Part shown: piece after piece, positions 25,186 through 35,490 of the stretch
Layout of the letters: each line of letters starts with the position of its first letter
Position numbering within the stretch: the first letter of the stretch is position 1
Assembly: GCA_905215345.1 (NCBI GenBank)
Contig: CAJMPR010000003.1
Location: 186,001-250,000 of the forward strand
Direction: 5' to 3'
Length of the DNA: 64,000 nt
DNA from: an uncultured bacterium
Lineage (GTDB): Bacteria > Bacteroidota > Bacteroidia > Bacteroidales > Bacteroidaceae
Program-made: the position numbers and the translations under genes
Notes under the pieces: generated by a model
What the model was told of the DNA's origin: nothing
The model's database searches: none
Seen by the model: only the letters and a program-made list of their open reading frames with translations

Positions 25186-27075
25186 ATGAATAACGAAATA
25201 CATTCGCCTATTATACACCTCCAACGGCACCAACTCCTGTTACGTATGGAATACGAATACGAAAAAGAGGAGTTTAAACGGCAAACCGAGAACATGGGTG
25301 TAGCCCGGAAAGTGAAACGAGGGCTTTGCTGGTATCCTTCCACTGCCGGACGAAGTTACTATAATTCACTTAATCAATTAGTAATAGAGATTACACATAC
25401 GGAAAATACTGATATAGAACATAATTTTGAGTTCGGTCGTCCTGTCTGTTTTTTCCGTCAATCGGTCGATGGAAAGATTACTTATTTCAACTTTACCGCC
25501 ACTGTAAGCTACGCGGACGAAACACGCATGGTGGTCGTCATGCCGGGAGCAAGCGCCATCATGGAAATTCAGGCGGCAGATAATCTCGGCGTGCAACTCT
25601 ACTTCGACGAAACGTCTTATCGGACGATGTTCGAAGCCCTGGAAGATGTTGTCCGGGCAAAAGGAAACCGTTTGTCCGAATTACGAGATATTATTTTGGG
25701 AACAGTAAAGGCAGATTTTCGTGAACTTTATCCCGTACGTTTTCCCTGGTTAAATTCAACCCAGGAAACGGCTGTAAATAAGGTATTATGTGCCCGTGAC
25801 GTTGCAATCGTACATGGTCCTCCGGGAACTGGCAAGACGACTACACTCGTAGAAGCTATCTACGAAACATTGCATCGCGAACCACAAGTATTGGTTTGTG
25901 CCCAAAGCAATATGGCCATAGACTGGATTAGCGAGAAACTGGTGGACAGAGGAGTCAACGTGCTACGCATCGGTAATCCTACACGTGTCAATGACAAGAT
26001 GCTGTCTTTTACATACGAACGACGCTTTGAAAATCATCCACTTTATCCGGAACTATGGAGCATCCGTAAAAACCTACGGGAATTAAACGGACGGGGAAGA
26101 CGGGGTAGCTATGAGGAACGCGAGGGAGTACGCAGCCGGATGAGTCGCCTGCGCGATAGGGCTACTACTTTGGAGATACAAATCAATGCAGAGCTATTTG
26201 ACAGTGCTCATGTGATAGCTTCCACCCTGATAAGCAGTAATCACCGTTTGCTGAACGGACGCCACTTCGGCACGCTTTTCATAGACGAAGCCGCTCAGGC
26301 TTTGGAAGCTGCCTGTTGGATTGCTATTCGTAAAGCCGACCGTATCGTATTGGCAGGCGACCATTGCCAGTTGCCACCTACCATAAAATGCTACGAAGCC
26401 GCACGCCAGGGGCTGGAACGTACGCTAATGGAGAAAATCGTTGAGAATAAACCAAGTGTAGTTTCTTTATTGAAAATTCAATACCGGATGCACGAAGACA
26501 TTATGCGCTTCTCTTCCAACTGGTTTTATAATGGAGAGTTGGAAGCCGCACCCGAGATTCGTCATCGGGGAATATTGGATTGGGACACACCTATCACGTG
26601 GCTCGATACTTCGGAAATGGATTTTAAAGAGGAGTTTGTGGGAGAAAACTTCGGGCGTGTTAATAAGGAAGAAGCCCACTTATTGCTTCAGGAATTAGAA
26701 GCATACATTACCCGCATCGGCGGTAACCGCATCCTTGAAGAACGCATTGACTTCGGACTGATATCTCCCTATAAAGCGCAAGTGCAATACCTTCGGGGAA
26801 AAGTCAAGGCAAGCGCTGCCTTGCGCCCTTACCGTCACCTGATAACCATTAATACTGTCGACGGCTTTCAGGGGCAAGAAAGAGATGTAATTTTCATCAG
26901 CCTTGTACGTGCCAATGAAGACGGGCAAATAGGGTTTCTCAATGACTTGCGAAGAATGAATGTAGCCATTACCCGAACCCGCATGAAACTGGTTATTTTA
27001 GGTGAAGCCTCAACGCTAACAAAACATCCGTTCTATCGCAAACTCATGGAGTATATTCGAAGTATAACGCATTAA
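25186..27075 (+). CDS. superfamily 1 DNA/RNA helicase, Upf1/IGHMBP2-like
   Basis: A protein of 629 residues from the ATG at 25186 (MNNEIHSPII); a TTG 9 bp upstream is less likely. An N-terminal beta-rich region precedes the helicase core. Motif I is HGPPGTGKTTTLVEAI, motif Ia CAQSNMAIDW, motif II FIDEAAQALE, motif III GDHCQLPPT, motif IV QYRMHEDIM, motif V TINTVDGFQGQERDVIF and motif VI NVAITRTRMKLVILG. It would unwind nucleic acid from 5' to 3' using ATP. No nuclease domain is seen. The biological process is unknown. A bidirectional terminator follows. Confidence 0.93.
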   Translation: MNNEIHSPIIHLQRHQLLLRMEYEYEKEEFKRQTENMGVARKVKRGLCWYPSTAGRSYYNSLNQLVIEITHTENTDIEHNFEFGRPVCFFRQSVDGKITYFNFTATVSYADETRMVVVMPGASAIMEIQAADNLGVQLYFDETSYRTMFEALEDVVRAKGNRLSELRDIILGTVKADFRELYPVRFPWLNSTQETAVNKVLCARDVAIVHGPPGTGKTTTLVEAIYETLHREPQVLVCAQSNMAIDWISEKLVDRGVNVLRIGNPTRVNDKMLSFTYERRFENHPLYPELWSIRKNLRELNGRGRRGSYEEREGVRSRMSRLRDRATTLEIQINAELFDSAHVIASTLISSNHRLLNGRHFGTLFIDEAAQALEAACWIAIRKADRIVLAGDHCQLPPTIKCYEAARQGLERTLMEKIVENKPSVVSLLKIQYRMHEDIMRFSSNWFYNGELEAAPEIRHRGILDWDTPITWLDTSEMDFKEEFVGENFGRVNKEEAHLLLQELEAYITRIGGNRILEERIDFGLISPYKAQVQYLRGKVKASAALRPYRHLITINTVDGFQGQERDVIFISLVRANEDGQIGFLNDLRRMNVAITRTRMKLVILGEASTLTKHPFYRKLMEYIRSITH

Positions 27076-27079
27076 ATAA

Positions 27080-27115
27080 AAAGACACGAACTGCATACTT
27101 ACAATTCGTGTCTTT
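27080..27115. terminator. bidirectional terminator between the helicase and LruC genes
   Basis: The arms AAAGACACGAA (27080-27090) and TTCGTGTCTTT (27105-27115) are perfect over 11 bp, between convergent genes. Confidence 0.88.
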
Positions 27116-27136
27116 CCGCAATCTATAACTTATTTC

Positions 27137-29113
27137 TTATTTAGCGCCTTTATCTTTCAAGTACCAATCTTTTTCTTGAGCACCTTTGGAGTTAGCCCAC
27201 TTGGCAAATGAGGGATATTCGCTATCCAAAGTAATATTTTTTCTTTCATCAGCAGCTTTAAAGTTCTTAATAGGAATATCTATTGCAAACGGGAAGCTAC
27301 CGTCTTTATCTATATAATATGCATCATCTGCTGAACCAATTTTACCTAAATCGGCAGCACTTGTAGGCGCATGTTTAGGCAAATGCACTTCTGTTCTCTT
27401 GCTTTCTTTATATCCGCCTACAATTATATAAGGATTAAAGTTTTCTCTCACGGCATCTTTATCGACCTGCCCTTTCAAATCTCTCACAATGGTATAAGAC
27501 TGACCGATATTATTCTTGGCAATTTTATTAATCACAATCGATTTCGTAGGAGATTCTTCTATGACTCCATCCGATTTAGAAGTTATATCACCTACTTCAT
27601 CTACCTGATAAGCAAATATGTTTTCGAAGGCTGCACTAACTACTTTATGTACATAAGTAAAAGTCTCGGTTACCTCTGTGGCTTTGTTCTTCCCATTGAA
27701 AGAGATGGCACGTGAATACTCCACAATCACATCATTCAAATCATAGTCACCACCGTTCGGCCAAATATCCTCGAAAGCAAGTGTTCCTTCGACAATGTCT
27801 TTTCCCGGTTTTTCTTCCGGTTTCTCATCCGGTATTTCCGGACGGTCACCTGTAGTTATATCAGCGTCGGATATAACGGAGAACAGTACATCACTGTAAT
27901 CTTCCGTAGCTTCATTAACTTTAACCTGATCTTCAAATCCATATACGAGGATTTTACTCGTTGCATCTTCCAAAGCTACAAATCGTCTATCTTCACGATT
28001 ATACAGGTTTGGTTCATTGGAAGTAAACATAGTTCCAACATAATAATTTGACAACGAACTTTCAACAATCGTATTAGGTCCATAGCTGGTACCATCAACC
28101 GTAAAACCGTTGGAGATAAAGAACCAACCTACAACATAATCTTCAGGAAAACGGTCTTGAGCTGCGCCATTACCATCAGGACCATAATATTTCAAACGAG
28201 CAGTGGCTCCTGATAATAAGACTCCATTTTCCAAAGAGCAATTAGGAAATATAATAAATTTCTTCAAACTCTTAATGTCAGAATTATCATAGGGAGCTTG
28301 GGCCTTATTGTAATAATAATATCCGAGGGTATTTCTAAACATTGCCCGTTCGCTCAAAAATACAACATCAAGTTGAGCACCACCGGCAGGTATGACTATA
28401 TTAGTTACCCCAGGAGTGCTAAGAAACTTTTTGTTATTTCCTATATTCGAATCAAATACTTTCTGAACTCTACTGTTTATTTCAGATAACTTAACTCCAC
28501 CGATAGTAGTCGTTTTAGAGAGAAACCCATTTTCTAATACACCATTAACTCCCCATTTAGCAATTGAATATACATTATCTTCACGAGCCCAACTTGGATC
28601 GGGTCCTTTTCTTAAATCATAAGGTGTTTCACCTTGGAAATAATCAGTATAGCCACTTCTTGTCTGTGCCAAGGTGGCTTTCGAAGCTATATACTCAAAA
28701 CCATCCGCAGTAGGCTTCAACTGTACGCACTGCGGCAATCCCCAACAATCTGTATACAGGTAAGCTTCGCTAATGGTAGTTGGAATAGATTTCATCTTTC
28801 CATTGAATTTGGCATTTTCCGTTGTATATGCAGAGTAGACAGGTATAAGTCCTACTTTCTTAAGAGAAGAACCTTCTTGCAAAGGATATTGATCATAAAC
28901 CTCAATGATTGCTTTAAAACCAGGGGCCTCATAATCTACATTCAAATTGATGTCTGTCCGTGTTTCAAAGCCAAAATACTCTTCCGGTGCCGGTAGTTTA
29001 CCTTTTCCTGCATTAGGATCATAAACATCCTTGTCTGCACAACTTGTTGCAACCCCCATCAAGGTGAGTAAAAAAGCCAATACAACAAAACTTGCTTTAT
29101 TCATTCTTTCCAT
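27137..29113 (-). CDS. LruC domain-containing lipoprotein
   Basis: From the ATG at 29113 the protein begins MERMNKASFVVLAFLLTLMG and has a lipobox ending ATSC, so it is probably lipidated and exported. The frame extends to 29155, but that start lies upstream of the promoter. The C-terminal third has FEDIWPNGGDYDLNDVIVEY, the acidic LruC/DUF4114-like signature, which may bind calcium. The central region is beta-rich with no motif I recognise. LruC proteins are surface or periplasmic proteins of Bacteroidota and Leptospira with unclear roles. It is monocistronic. Confidence 0.82.
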   Translation of the reverse strand: MERMNKASFVVLAFLLTLMGVATSCADKDVYDPNAGKGKLPAPEEYFGFETRTDINLNVDYEAPGFKAIIEVYDQYPLQEGSSLKKVGLIPVYSAYTTENAKFNGKMKSIPTTISEAYLYTDCWGLPQCVQLKPTADGFEYIASKATLAQTRSGYTDYFQGETPYDLRKGPDPSWAREDNVYSIAKWGVNGVLENGFLSKTTTIGGVKLSEINSRVQKVFDSNIGNNKKFLSTPGVTNIVIPAGGAQLDVVFLSERAMFRNTLGYYYYNKAQAPYDNSDIKSLKKFIIFPNCSLENGVLLSGATARLKYYGPDGNGAAQDRFPEDYVVGWFFISNGFTVDGTSYGPNTIVESSLSNYYVGTMFTSNEPNLYNREDRRFVALEDATSKILVYGFEDQVKVNEATEDYSDVLFSVISDADITTGDRPEIPDEKPEEKPGKDIVEGTLAFEDIWPNGGDYDLNDVIVEYSRAISFNGKNKATEVTETFTYVHKVVSAAFENIFAYQVDEVGDITSKSDGVIEESPTKSIVINKIAKNNIGQSYTIVRDLKGQVDKDAVRENFNPYIIVGGYKESKRTEVHLPKHAPTSAADLGKIGSADDAYYIDKDGSFPFAIDIPIKNFKAADERKNITLDSEYPSFAKWANSKGAQEKDWYLKDKGAK

Positions 29114-29142
29114 GTGTAATAAGTTATAAATTGTAACCAGTA

Positions 29143-29150
29143 CAAACGTA
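29143..29150 (-). promoter_or_regulatory. -7 element TACGTTTG for the LruC gene
   Basis: A TAnnTTTG match on the minus strand, 29 bp before the chosen ATG at 29113. The remaining gap to 29351 is AT-rich with nothing else recognised. Confidence 0.55.
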
Positions 29151-29347
29151 TACATTTTTCTGATATAACAGAAAAAACGATATACGAATTTAATAAATAT
29201 TATATATTTAAAAAGTTTTAAACTCGCTAAAGTTATTCAAAATTAAACTGGCAAAGAGACGATTTTATTAAGAAAAAAATCTTTAGAAAGAACACACAAC
29301 AGCCTACAGCACCATTATAGCGATATACAATGTAATAATAAAACAAC

Positions 29348-29388
29348 AAAAAAGGCGAAGATAAAAGTTTTCCTTCCATCTTCACCTT
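29348..29388 (-). terminator. terminator of the ilv operon
   Basis: On the minus strand AAGGTGAAGAT (29388-29378) pairs with ATCTTCGCCTT (29362-29352) with one wobble, followed by a run of T. It follows ilvC. Confidence 0.82.
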
Positions 29389-29413
29389 AGTTGTATATAT
29401 TATCCGTATAGGC

Positions 29414-30457
29414 TTAATTATTCTCCGGACGAAGTTTACGAACCGTTACAGCAGTCTGCCACATTTCGCTTTCGCGCAGTGCTTTCAATTCTTCATTCAG
29501 TTTCTCACGATAATCGGGTTTAGAGTTACTATCGATAGAAATCTGAGCCTCATTACCGGACTTAACACTTGCGTAAAGTTGCTGAACAACCGGCTTGATA
29601 GCATCATGGAACGGAGTCATCCAGTCCAAAGCACCACGTTGAGCAGTAGTAGAACAGTTAGCATACATCCAATCCATACCATTCTTTGCAAATAATGGCA
29701 TCAACGATTGAGTCAACTCTTCAACAGTTTCATTAAATGCTTCAGAAGGAGTATGACCATTTTCACGCAACACCTCGTATTGAGCCAACAGTAATCCCTG
29801 GATAGCACCCATCAATGAGCCACGTTCACCTGTCAGGTCAGAAGTAGCTTCACGGATGAAAGTCGTTTCAAACATATAACCTGAACCGATACCGATACCC
29901 AATGCCAAAGTTCTATCCATTGCCTTACCCGTAGCATCCTGATAGATAGCATAAGAAGAGTTCAACCCGCGACCTTCAAGGAACATGGTACGCAATGAAG
30001 TACCCGAACCTTTAGGAGCCACCATGATAACATCAATATCTTTCTGAGGAACAACACCTGTACGGTCACTCCAAGTAATAGCGAAACCATGAGAAAAGTA
30101 CAAAGCTTTGCCCGGAGTCAGGTAAGGTTTGATAGTAGGCCATACAGACATTACGGCTGCATCAGAGAGCAAACACATAACGATGGTAGCCTTCTGGCAA
30201 GCCTCTTCAATACCGAACAGAGTTTCACCCGGAACCCATCCGTCAGCGATTGCTTTTTCAAAAGTCTTACCCTGACGCTGGCCAACGATTACATTAAAAC
30301 CGTTGTCACGCAAATTGCATGCCTGACCGGGACCTTGTACACCATAACCGATGACTGCGATTGTTTCATCTTTCAAAATCTCACGTGCTTTTTCCAAAGG
30401 AAATTCTTCGCGGGTGATTACGTTTTCCATAACACCGCCAAAATTCAATTGTGCCAT
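29414..30457 (-). CDS. ilvC: ketol-acid reductoisomerase
   Basis: Second common step of valine and isoleucine synthesis; isomerises and reduces acetolactate with NADPH and Mg2+. It has 347 residues. The Rossmann motif is IAVIGYGVQGPGQACNLRDN. The metal-binding C-terminal domain has REATSDLTGERGSLMGAIQG and NETVEELTQSLMPL. The GYGVQGPGQA form differs slightly from the usual GYGSQG of E. coli-type enzymes. It is the last gene of the ilv operon, 52 bp after the thioesterase gene. Confidence 0.95.
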   Translation of the reverse strand: MAQLNFGGVMENVITREEFPLEKAREILKDETIAVIGYGVQGPGQACNLRDNGFNVIVGQRQGKTFEKAIADGWVPGETLFGIEEACQKATIVMCLLSDAAVMSVWPTIKPYLTPGKALYFSHGFAITWSDRTGVVPQKDIDVIMVAPKGSGTSLRTMFLEGRGLNSSYAIYQDATGKAMDRTLALGIGIGSGYMFETTFIREATSDLTGERGSLMGAIQGLLLAQYEVLRENGHTPSEAFNETVEELTQSLMPLFAKNGMDWMYANCSTTAQRGALDWMTPFHDAIKPVVQQLYASVKSGNEAQISIDSNSKPDYREKLNEELKALRESEMWQTAVTVRKLRPENN

Positions 30458-30509
30458 TTTTTGTTTTAATTTTTATTTGTGGCTTGCGCCAACTGATTGA
30501 TTAATAAAT

Positions 30510-31259
30510 TTATTTCTCTGTAAATATCACTTTTGAACGACAAACCACTTCGTTGCCATTCTTTTTCACCTCTACATCATAGATACCGTCACCTACATAA
30601 TCTTTATAAAAAGTAAGCTCGTCATCATAATAACTCTCGGCTACATATGCCATTTCAAATCGGCGGATACGACTTTCTTTATACAACTCTATCGGAAACA
30701 GGTCAAGAATATGTTCAATATAACGGATACTGTTTACGTGCCCGTTAATGTCAATATCACTATATTTTGCATTCAAAGAAGAAGCGGGTTCTGTAGAAGC
30801 TACTTTTATACGCGACGGTTTTTCGATAGGACAAGGTTCGTCACACACATAATCCACAATGCTACCACCATGCAAAGCAAGCAAATCAGCCGGTTTACGA
30901 GTATTAAGACTAATCATCGCCCATACCGAACGAGCATAACCTACTTTCTTGCCATCCTTATTAATAAGAGCGAAATTACGGTCTGTAAAAAGGCGATACA
31001 CATTCTCCACCCAAGTCTGAATAGTAAAGTCCTCATATTGATAAGGCATTTCGTCCAATTCAATAGCAAGGCGGGATAACACCCATGTATAATTATCCTC
31101 ATTCAAAGTCGCAATACCAAATCCGCGTTCGGTAGCATGAAATCCGGCACAATTCAACAGGTGATTCCCAAGTACCCCCATCGTTAAACGCCCCGTAAAA
31201 TCCACATGAAACGGTTCGGCTACAAACTTATACGTACCTATTTTACTTTCTTCACTCAT
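30510..31259 (-). CDS. acyl-ACP thioesterase within the ilv operon
   Basis: A 249-residue double hot-dog protein of the acyl-ACP thioesterase family. The catalytic Asn-His pair is visible in DIDINGHVNSIRYIEHILDL. It would release fatty acids from acyl carrier protein. It is 2 bp from ilvN and 52 bp from ilvC, so it is transcribed with branched-chain amino-acid genes. This fits a link to branched fatty-acid supply, which is inference. Its chain-length and branching preference are unknown. Confidence 0.88.
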   Translation of the reverse strand: MSEESKIGTYKFVAEPFHVDFTGRLTMGVLGNHLLNCAGFHATERGFGIATLNEDNYTWVLSRLAIELDEMPYQYEDFTIQTWVENVYRLFTDRNFALINKDGKKVGYARSVWAMISLNTRKPADLLALHGGSIVDYVCDEPCPIEKPSRIKVASTEPASSLNAKYSDIDINGHVNSIRYIEHILDLFPIELYKESRIRRFEMAYVAESYYDDELTFYKDYVGDGIYDVEVKKNGNEVVCRSKVIFTEK

Positions 31260-31261
31260 GC

Positions 31262-31816
31262 TTATTGCTGTTTACTCTGACGATATTTAGCTTCGCGATC
31301 CGCCAGATACTCGTTAACACGTTCAAAACAACTGGTGGTAATAGCTACACTACCGGAACGCACGAACTGAAGAACACATTCCAAAGCACTTAGTTCTTCG
31401 TATAGATTGGTAATATCTTCGCTTAACCCGTTTTTCTCCACGATAGCAAATACCGCATTTACTTCTACGATACGCGCGTTATATCTACGGATAACTTTGG
31501 AAACCTCAGGCTTTTCTTCCAATGTTGGAGTAGTTATCTTATAAAGAGCAATCTCATGCTGATAAATTTCATCGTCAGTAAAGTAATGCGCCTGCAATAC
31601 ATCTATTTTCTTGGTAATTTGCTTCGTTACCTTTTCAATCGTATCTTTATCCGTCCAGGCAGTAATAGTATATTTATGTACTCCCTTGATAGAAGAAGCC
31701 GAAACATTCAAACTCTCGATATTAATCTGGCGACGGGTAAATACAGCCGTTACCTGGTTCAGCAAACCGGCAAAGTTCTCTGAATGAACAATGATGGTAT
31801 ATAATGTCTTATCCAT
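31262..31816 (-). CDS. ilvN: acetolactate synthase small (regulatory) subunit
   Basis: A 184-residue protein with an N-terminal ACT domain (LYTIIVHSENFAGLLNQVTA, VFTRRQINIESLNV) and a second ACT-like C-terminal half. It binds the large subunit and gives valine feedback inhibition. It lies 22 bp after ilvB and 2 bp before the thioesterase gene. Confidence 0.95.
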   Translation of the reverse strand: MDKTLYTIIVHSENFAGLLNQVTAVFTRRQINIESLNVSASSIKGVHKYTITAWTDKDTIEKVTKQITKKIDVLQAHYFTDDEIYQHEIALYKITTPTLEEKPEVSKVIRRYNARIVEVNAVFAIVEKNGLSEDITNLYEELSALECVLQFVRSGSVAITTSCFERVNEYLADREAKYRQSKQQ

Positions 31817-31838
31817 GATTTCATTTTTTAATTATGAA

Positions 31839-33533
31839 TTAGCATTCCAAAAGCATCTGGTTTACCGAACCACCCGGAGGTGTCATCGGCAATACATTCC
31901 CCTCTTCTACCACACATGCTTCCAGCAAGAAAGGTCCATCCGTTGAAATCATTTCATCAATAGCCTGCTTCAATTCCTCACGAGTCTGCGCTCTTCGTGC
32001 AGGTATATCATAAGCTGAAGCTATCTTCATATAATCAGGGTTCAACATCGGAGTAAATGAATAACGGCCGTTAAAGAACATAGCCTGCCATTGACGTACA
32101 TTCCCTAAGAAGTTATTATTCAACACAATCATTTTCACTGGCGCTTTTTGCTCCATTACAGTGCCCAGTTCTTGTATATTCATCTGCAAACCGCCATCGC
32201 CCATAAAGACACAAACCGTACGGTCCGGACGTCCGAAAGTAGCGCCGATTGCAGCAGGAAGACCGAATCCCATTGTTCCCAATCCTCCGGAAGTTACAAT
32301 ACTGCGTTCTTTACTATATTTAAAATAACGGGCGGACATCATCTGGTTCTGTCCTACATCAGTTACCAATATAGCTTCATTATTCGTAGCCTCACTAACG
32401 GCACGGGCCACTTCACCCATACTCAACGCTTCACCGGCCGGATGCAATTCGGGACGAATAACTTTTTCCTCTTCAACCTCTTCATAAGACAGAAAACTAT
32501 CCAGCCATTCTATATGTTTGGCTGGTTTCAACAACTTAGTCACAGCAGCCAATGTTTCCTTACAGTCACCCAATACTGCAACATCTGCCTTTACATTTTT
32601 ATCAACTTCGGCCGGATCGATATCAAAATGCACCACTTTGGCCTGGGTAGCATAAGTTGCCAGCTTACCGGTAACACGATCATCAAATCGCATACCTACG
32701 GCAATAAGGACATCACATTTATTGGTATTGACATTCGGACCTAAATTTCCATGCATACCAAGCATTCCTTTATTCAACGGATGCTCCGTAGGCAACGCCG
32801 AAAGCCCCAGTAAAGTACAACCGGCGGGCATCTCAGCTTTCTCAATGAAAGCACGAAGTTCTTGTTGGGCATTACCCAATTCTACGCCTTGTCCCACCAA
32901 AACTAATGGGCGCTCTGCACTATTAATCATATCGGCAGCTTGTTGAATGGCTTCGGGTTCCATTTCAGGAACAGGAAGATAACTACGGACATAATCTACT
33001 TTAGTAGGAATATATTCAGTCTTTTCCACTTGGGCATTCTTGGCAAAGTCCAGTACAACCGGACCGGGACGTCCACTCTGTGCAATATAAAAAGCACGAG
33101 CTACAGCCCAAGATACATCTTCCGCACGGCGAATCTGATAACTCCATTTCGTAATAGGCTGTGTAATACCCACCAAGTCTACTTCCTGGAAAGCATCCGT
33201 TCCCAAAAAGCCGGTAGCAACCTGACCTGCAATCACAACGATAGGTGTACTATCAATCATAGCATCTGCAATACCTGTAATCGTGTTTGTTGCACCCGGT
33301 CCACTTGTCACCAGGCATACTCCGACTTCGCCCGACACACGTGCAAAACCCTGCGCCGCATGGGCAGCTCCTTGTTCATGGCGAACCAGAATGTGATTCA
33401 ATTTCTCCCGATGGTCATATAAAGCGTCAAATACGGGCATGATACTGCCACCCGGATAACCGAAAATGGTCTTTACTCCCTGATGTTCCAAGGAACGCAT
33501 CAATGCTTCTGCACCTGTTATTAAGTTTTCCAT
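31839..33533 (-). CDS. ilvB: acetolactate synthase large subunit
   Basis: ThDP-dependent condensation of pyruvate with pyruvate or 2-oxobutyrate. It has 564 residues. Motifs are FGYPGGSIMPVFDALY, the catalytic Glu in LVRHEQGAAHAAQGFAR, and the ThDP/Mg motif GDGGLQMNIQELGTVMEQ with NNNFLGNVRQWQ. GVCLVTSGPGATNTITGIAD is also typical. It is 55 bp downstream of ilvD and pairs with ilvN. Confidence 0.97.
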   Translation of the reverse strand: MENLITGAEALMRSLEHQGVKTIFGYPGGSIMPVFDALYDHREKLNHILVRHEQGAAHAAQGFARVSGEVGVCLVTSGPGATNTITGIADAMIDSTPIVVIAGQVATGFLGTDAFQEVDLVGITQPITKWSYQIRRAEDVSWAVARAFYIAQSGRPGPVVLDFAKNAQVEKTEYIPTKVDYVRSYLPVPEMEPEAIQQAADMINSAERPLVLVGQGVELGNAQQELRAFIEKAEMPAGCTLLGLSALPTEHPLNKGMLGMHGNLGPNVNTNKCDVLIAVGMRFDDRVTGKLATYATQAKVVHFDIDPAEVDKNVKADVAVLGDCKETLAAVTKLLKPAKHIEWLDSFLSYEEVEEEKVIRPELHPAGEALSMGEVARAVSEATNNEAILVTDVGQNQMMSARYFKYSKERSIVTSGGLGTMGFGLPAAIGATFGRPDRTVCVFMGDGGLQMNIQELGTVMEQKAPVKMIVLNNNFLGNVRQWQAMFFNGRYSFTPMLNPDYMKIASAYDIPARRAQTREELKQAIDEMISTDGPFLLEACVVEEGNVLPMTPPGGSVNQMLLEC

Positions 33534-33588
33534 TACTATAATATTTGATTGTCATTCTTCACTTCGTTCAGAATGACAGATACTTTCT

Positions 33589-35391
33589 TTAATCTATCAT
33601 TCTCACCGCTCCCTTATCTGCCGAGCTAACCATGCTGGCATAGGCTTTCAGAGCTTTCGATACTTCACGATTACGGGTAACCGGTGTAATCGGGCGGGCA
33701 GCTAATTCTTCATCCGTCAGTTTCACATTAATAGAACGATTCGGAATATCAATTTCGATAATGTCACCGTCCTGTATTTTACCGATATTGCCCCCTGCTG
33801 CCGCTTCCGGAGAAACATGTCCGATACTCAGACCGGAAGTACCACCGCTGAAACGCCCGTCGGTAATCAATGCACACTCTTTTCCTAAATGACGTGATTT
33901 AATATAGGAAGTAGGATAAAGCATTTCCTGCATACCCGGACCGCCTTTAGGACCCTCGTGGGTAATGACGACGACATCGCCACTGACGACCTTCCCTCTT
34001 AATATACCGTCACAGGCAGCCTCTTGGGAATCAAAGACTTTAGCCGGACCGGAGAATTTCCAGATACTTTCATCCACACCGGCTGTCTTGACGACGCAAC
34101 CATCCTGAGCTATGTTTCCTTTCAGAACGGCCAGACCGCCATCCTCACTATAAGCATGTTCAAGATCACGGATACAACCTGCGGCACGGTCAGTATCTAA
34201 TTCTTTATAATATACATCCTGCGAACCAAGTACCAGATTAAATTTTCCGGCAGCCGCACTGGAGTATTTCTTAATTGCCTTTTCACATACATTCGGGCTT
34301 GTAATGTCGTATTGGTTTATCACTTCAGCCAATGTCATTCCGTCTACGCGGCCAACACTTGTATCTACCAAACCGGCTTTAGCCAGTTCTCCCATAATGG
34401 CAACAATGCCACCGGCACGGTTCACATCCTGTATATGATATTTCTGAGTATTCGGAGCTACTTTACACAGGCAAGGAGTCTTGCGAGACAACATATCAAT
34501 GTCATCCATTTTGAAATCAGCTTCAGCTTCGTGAGCCACTGCCAATAAATGAAGTACGGTATTCGTAGACCCACCCATCGCAATATCCAATGTCATGGCA
34601 TTCAAGAAAGCCTGACGGGTAGCGATACTACGGGGAAGTACACTCTCATCACCCTCTTCATAATATTTAGTTGCATTTTCTACGATAAGCCTCGCAGCAT
34701 CCTTGAACAATTCTTTACGGTTCTCATGGGTTGCCACAATCGTGCCGTTACCAGGCAGAGCCAAACCAATCGCTTCATTCAGACAGTTCATTGAGTTAGC
34801 GGTAAACATACCGGAGCAACTTCCACAAGTGGGACAGGCACTTTGCTCTATTCGGGCAACCTCAGCATCGCTCACACTATCATCAGCCGATTTTATCATT
34901 GCGTCAATCAGGTCAAGATGTTGACCGTTCAACTCACCCGCTTCCATCGGTCCGCCGGAAACAAATACGGTAGGAATATTCAGCCTCATCGCAGCCATCA
35001 ACATGCCCGGAGTAATCTTATCACAATTACTGATGCAAACCATCGCATCCGCCTTATGCGCATTCACCATATATTCCACACTATCGGCAATAATGTCGCG
35101 CGAAGGCAAAGAATACAACATACCATCATGTCCCATAGCAATGCCGTCATCAATGGCAATGGTATTGAATTCAGCAGCAAAACATCCTAACTTTTCAATC
35201 TCCTGCTTTACAAACTGCCCGATTTCATGCAGATGCACATGACCGGGGACAAATTGCGTAAAAGAGTTGACTATTGCGATAATGGGTTTGCCCATCTGTT
35301 CTTTCTTCATTCCATTGGCTGTCCACAATGCACGGGCTCCCGCCATACGGCGACCTTGTGTGCTGAACGAACTACGTAACTGATGTTTCAT
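33589..35391 (-). CDS. ilvD: dihydroxy-acid dehydratase
   Basis: An iron-sulfur enzyme making 2-oxo acids of the valine and isoleucine pathways. It has 600 residues. The cluster cysteines lie in SNCDKITPG and CPTCGSCSGMFTANSMNCLN. HEGPKGGPGMQEML and ITDGRFSGGTSGLSIGHVSPE are family signatures. It is the first structural gene of the operon, behind the leader peptide and attenuator; AGGAG at about 35400 is a clear ribosome-binding site. Confidence 0.97.
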   Translation of the reverse strand: MKHQLRSSFSTQGRRMAGARALWTANGMKKEQMGKPIIAIVNSFTQFVPGHVHLHEIGQFVKQEIEKLGCFAAEFNTIAIDDGIAMGHDGMLYSLPSRDIIADSVEYMVNAHKADAMVCISNCDKITPGMLMAAMRLNIPTVFVSGGPMEAGELNGQHLDLIDAMIKSADDSVSDAEVARIEQSACPTCGSCSGMFTANSMNCLNEAIGLALPGNGTIVATHENRKELFKDAARLIVENATKYYEEGDESVLPRSIATRQAFLNAMTLDIAMGGSTNTVLHLLAVAHEAEADFKMDDIDMLSRKTPCLCKVAPNTQKYHIQDVNRAGGIVAIMGELAKAGLVDTSVGRVDGMTLAEVINQYDITSPNVCEKAIKKYSSAAAGKFNLVLGSQDVYYKELDTDRAAGCIRDLEHAYSEDGGLAVLKGNIAQDGCVVKTAGVDESIWKFSGPAKVFDSQEAACDGILRGKVVSGDVVVITHEGPKGGPGMQEMLYPTSYIKSRHLGKECALITDGRFSGGTSGLSIGHVSPEAAAGGNIGKIQDGDIIEIDIPNRSINVKLTDEELAARPITPVTRNREVSKALKAYASMVSSADKGAVRMID

Positions 35392-35412
35392 CTTATCTAT
35401 CTCCTTTTAATG

Positions 35413-35447
35413 AAAAAAGCCTTTCCCACTACAGTGAGAAAGGCTTT
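35413..35447 (-). terminator. attenuator terminator of the ilv operon
   Basis: On the minus strand AAAGCCTTTCTCAC (35447-35434), loop TGTA and GTGGGAAAGGCTTT (35429-35416) form a 14-bp stem with one G-U pair, ending in six Ts. The alternative segment GTGAGAAAGG (35494-35485), which contains the leader stop codon, is perfectly complementary over 10 bp to CCTTTCTCAC in the first arm and can block the terminator. Confidence 0.88.
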
Positions 35448-35490
35448 ATACAAATTATCTTCTATCGTACGAATACATACACAACCTTTC

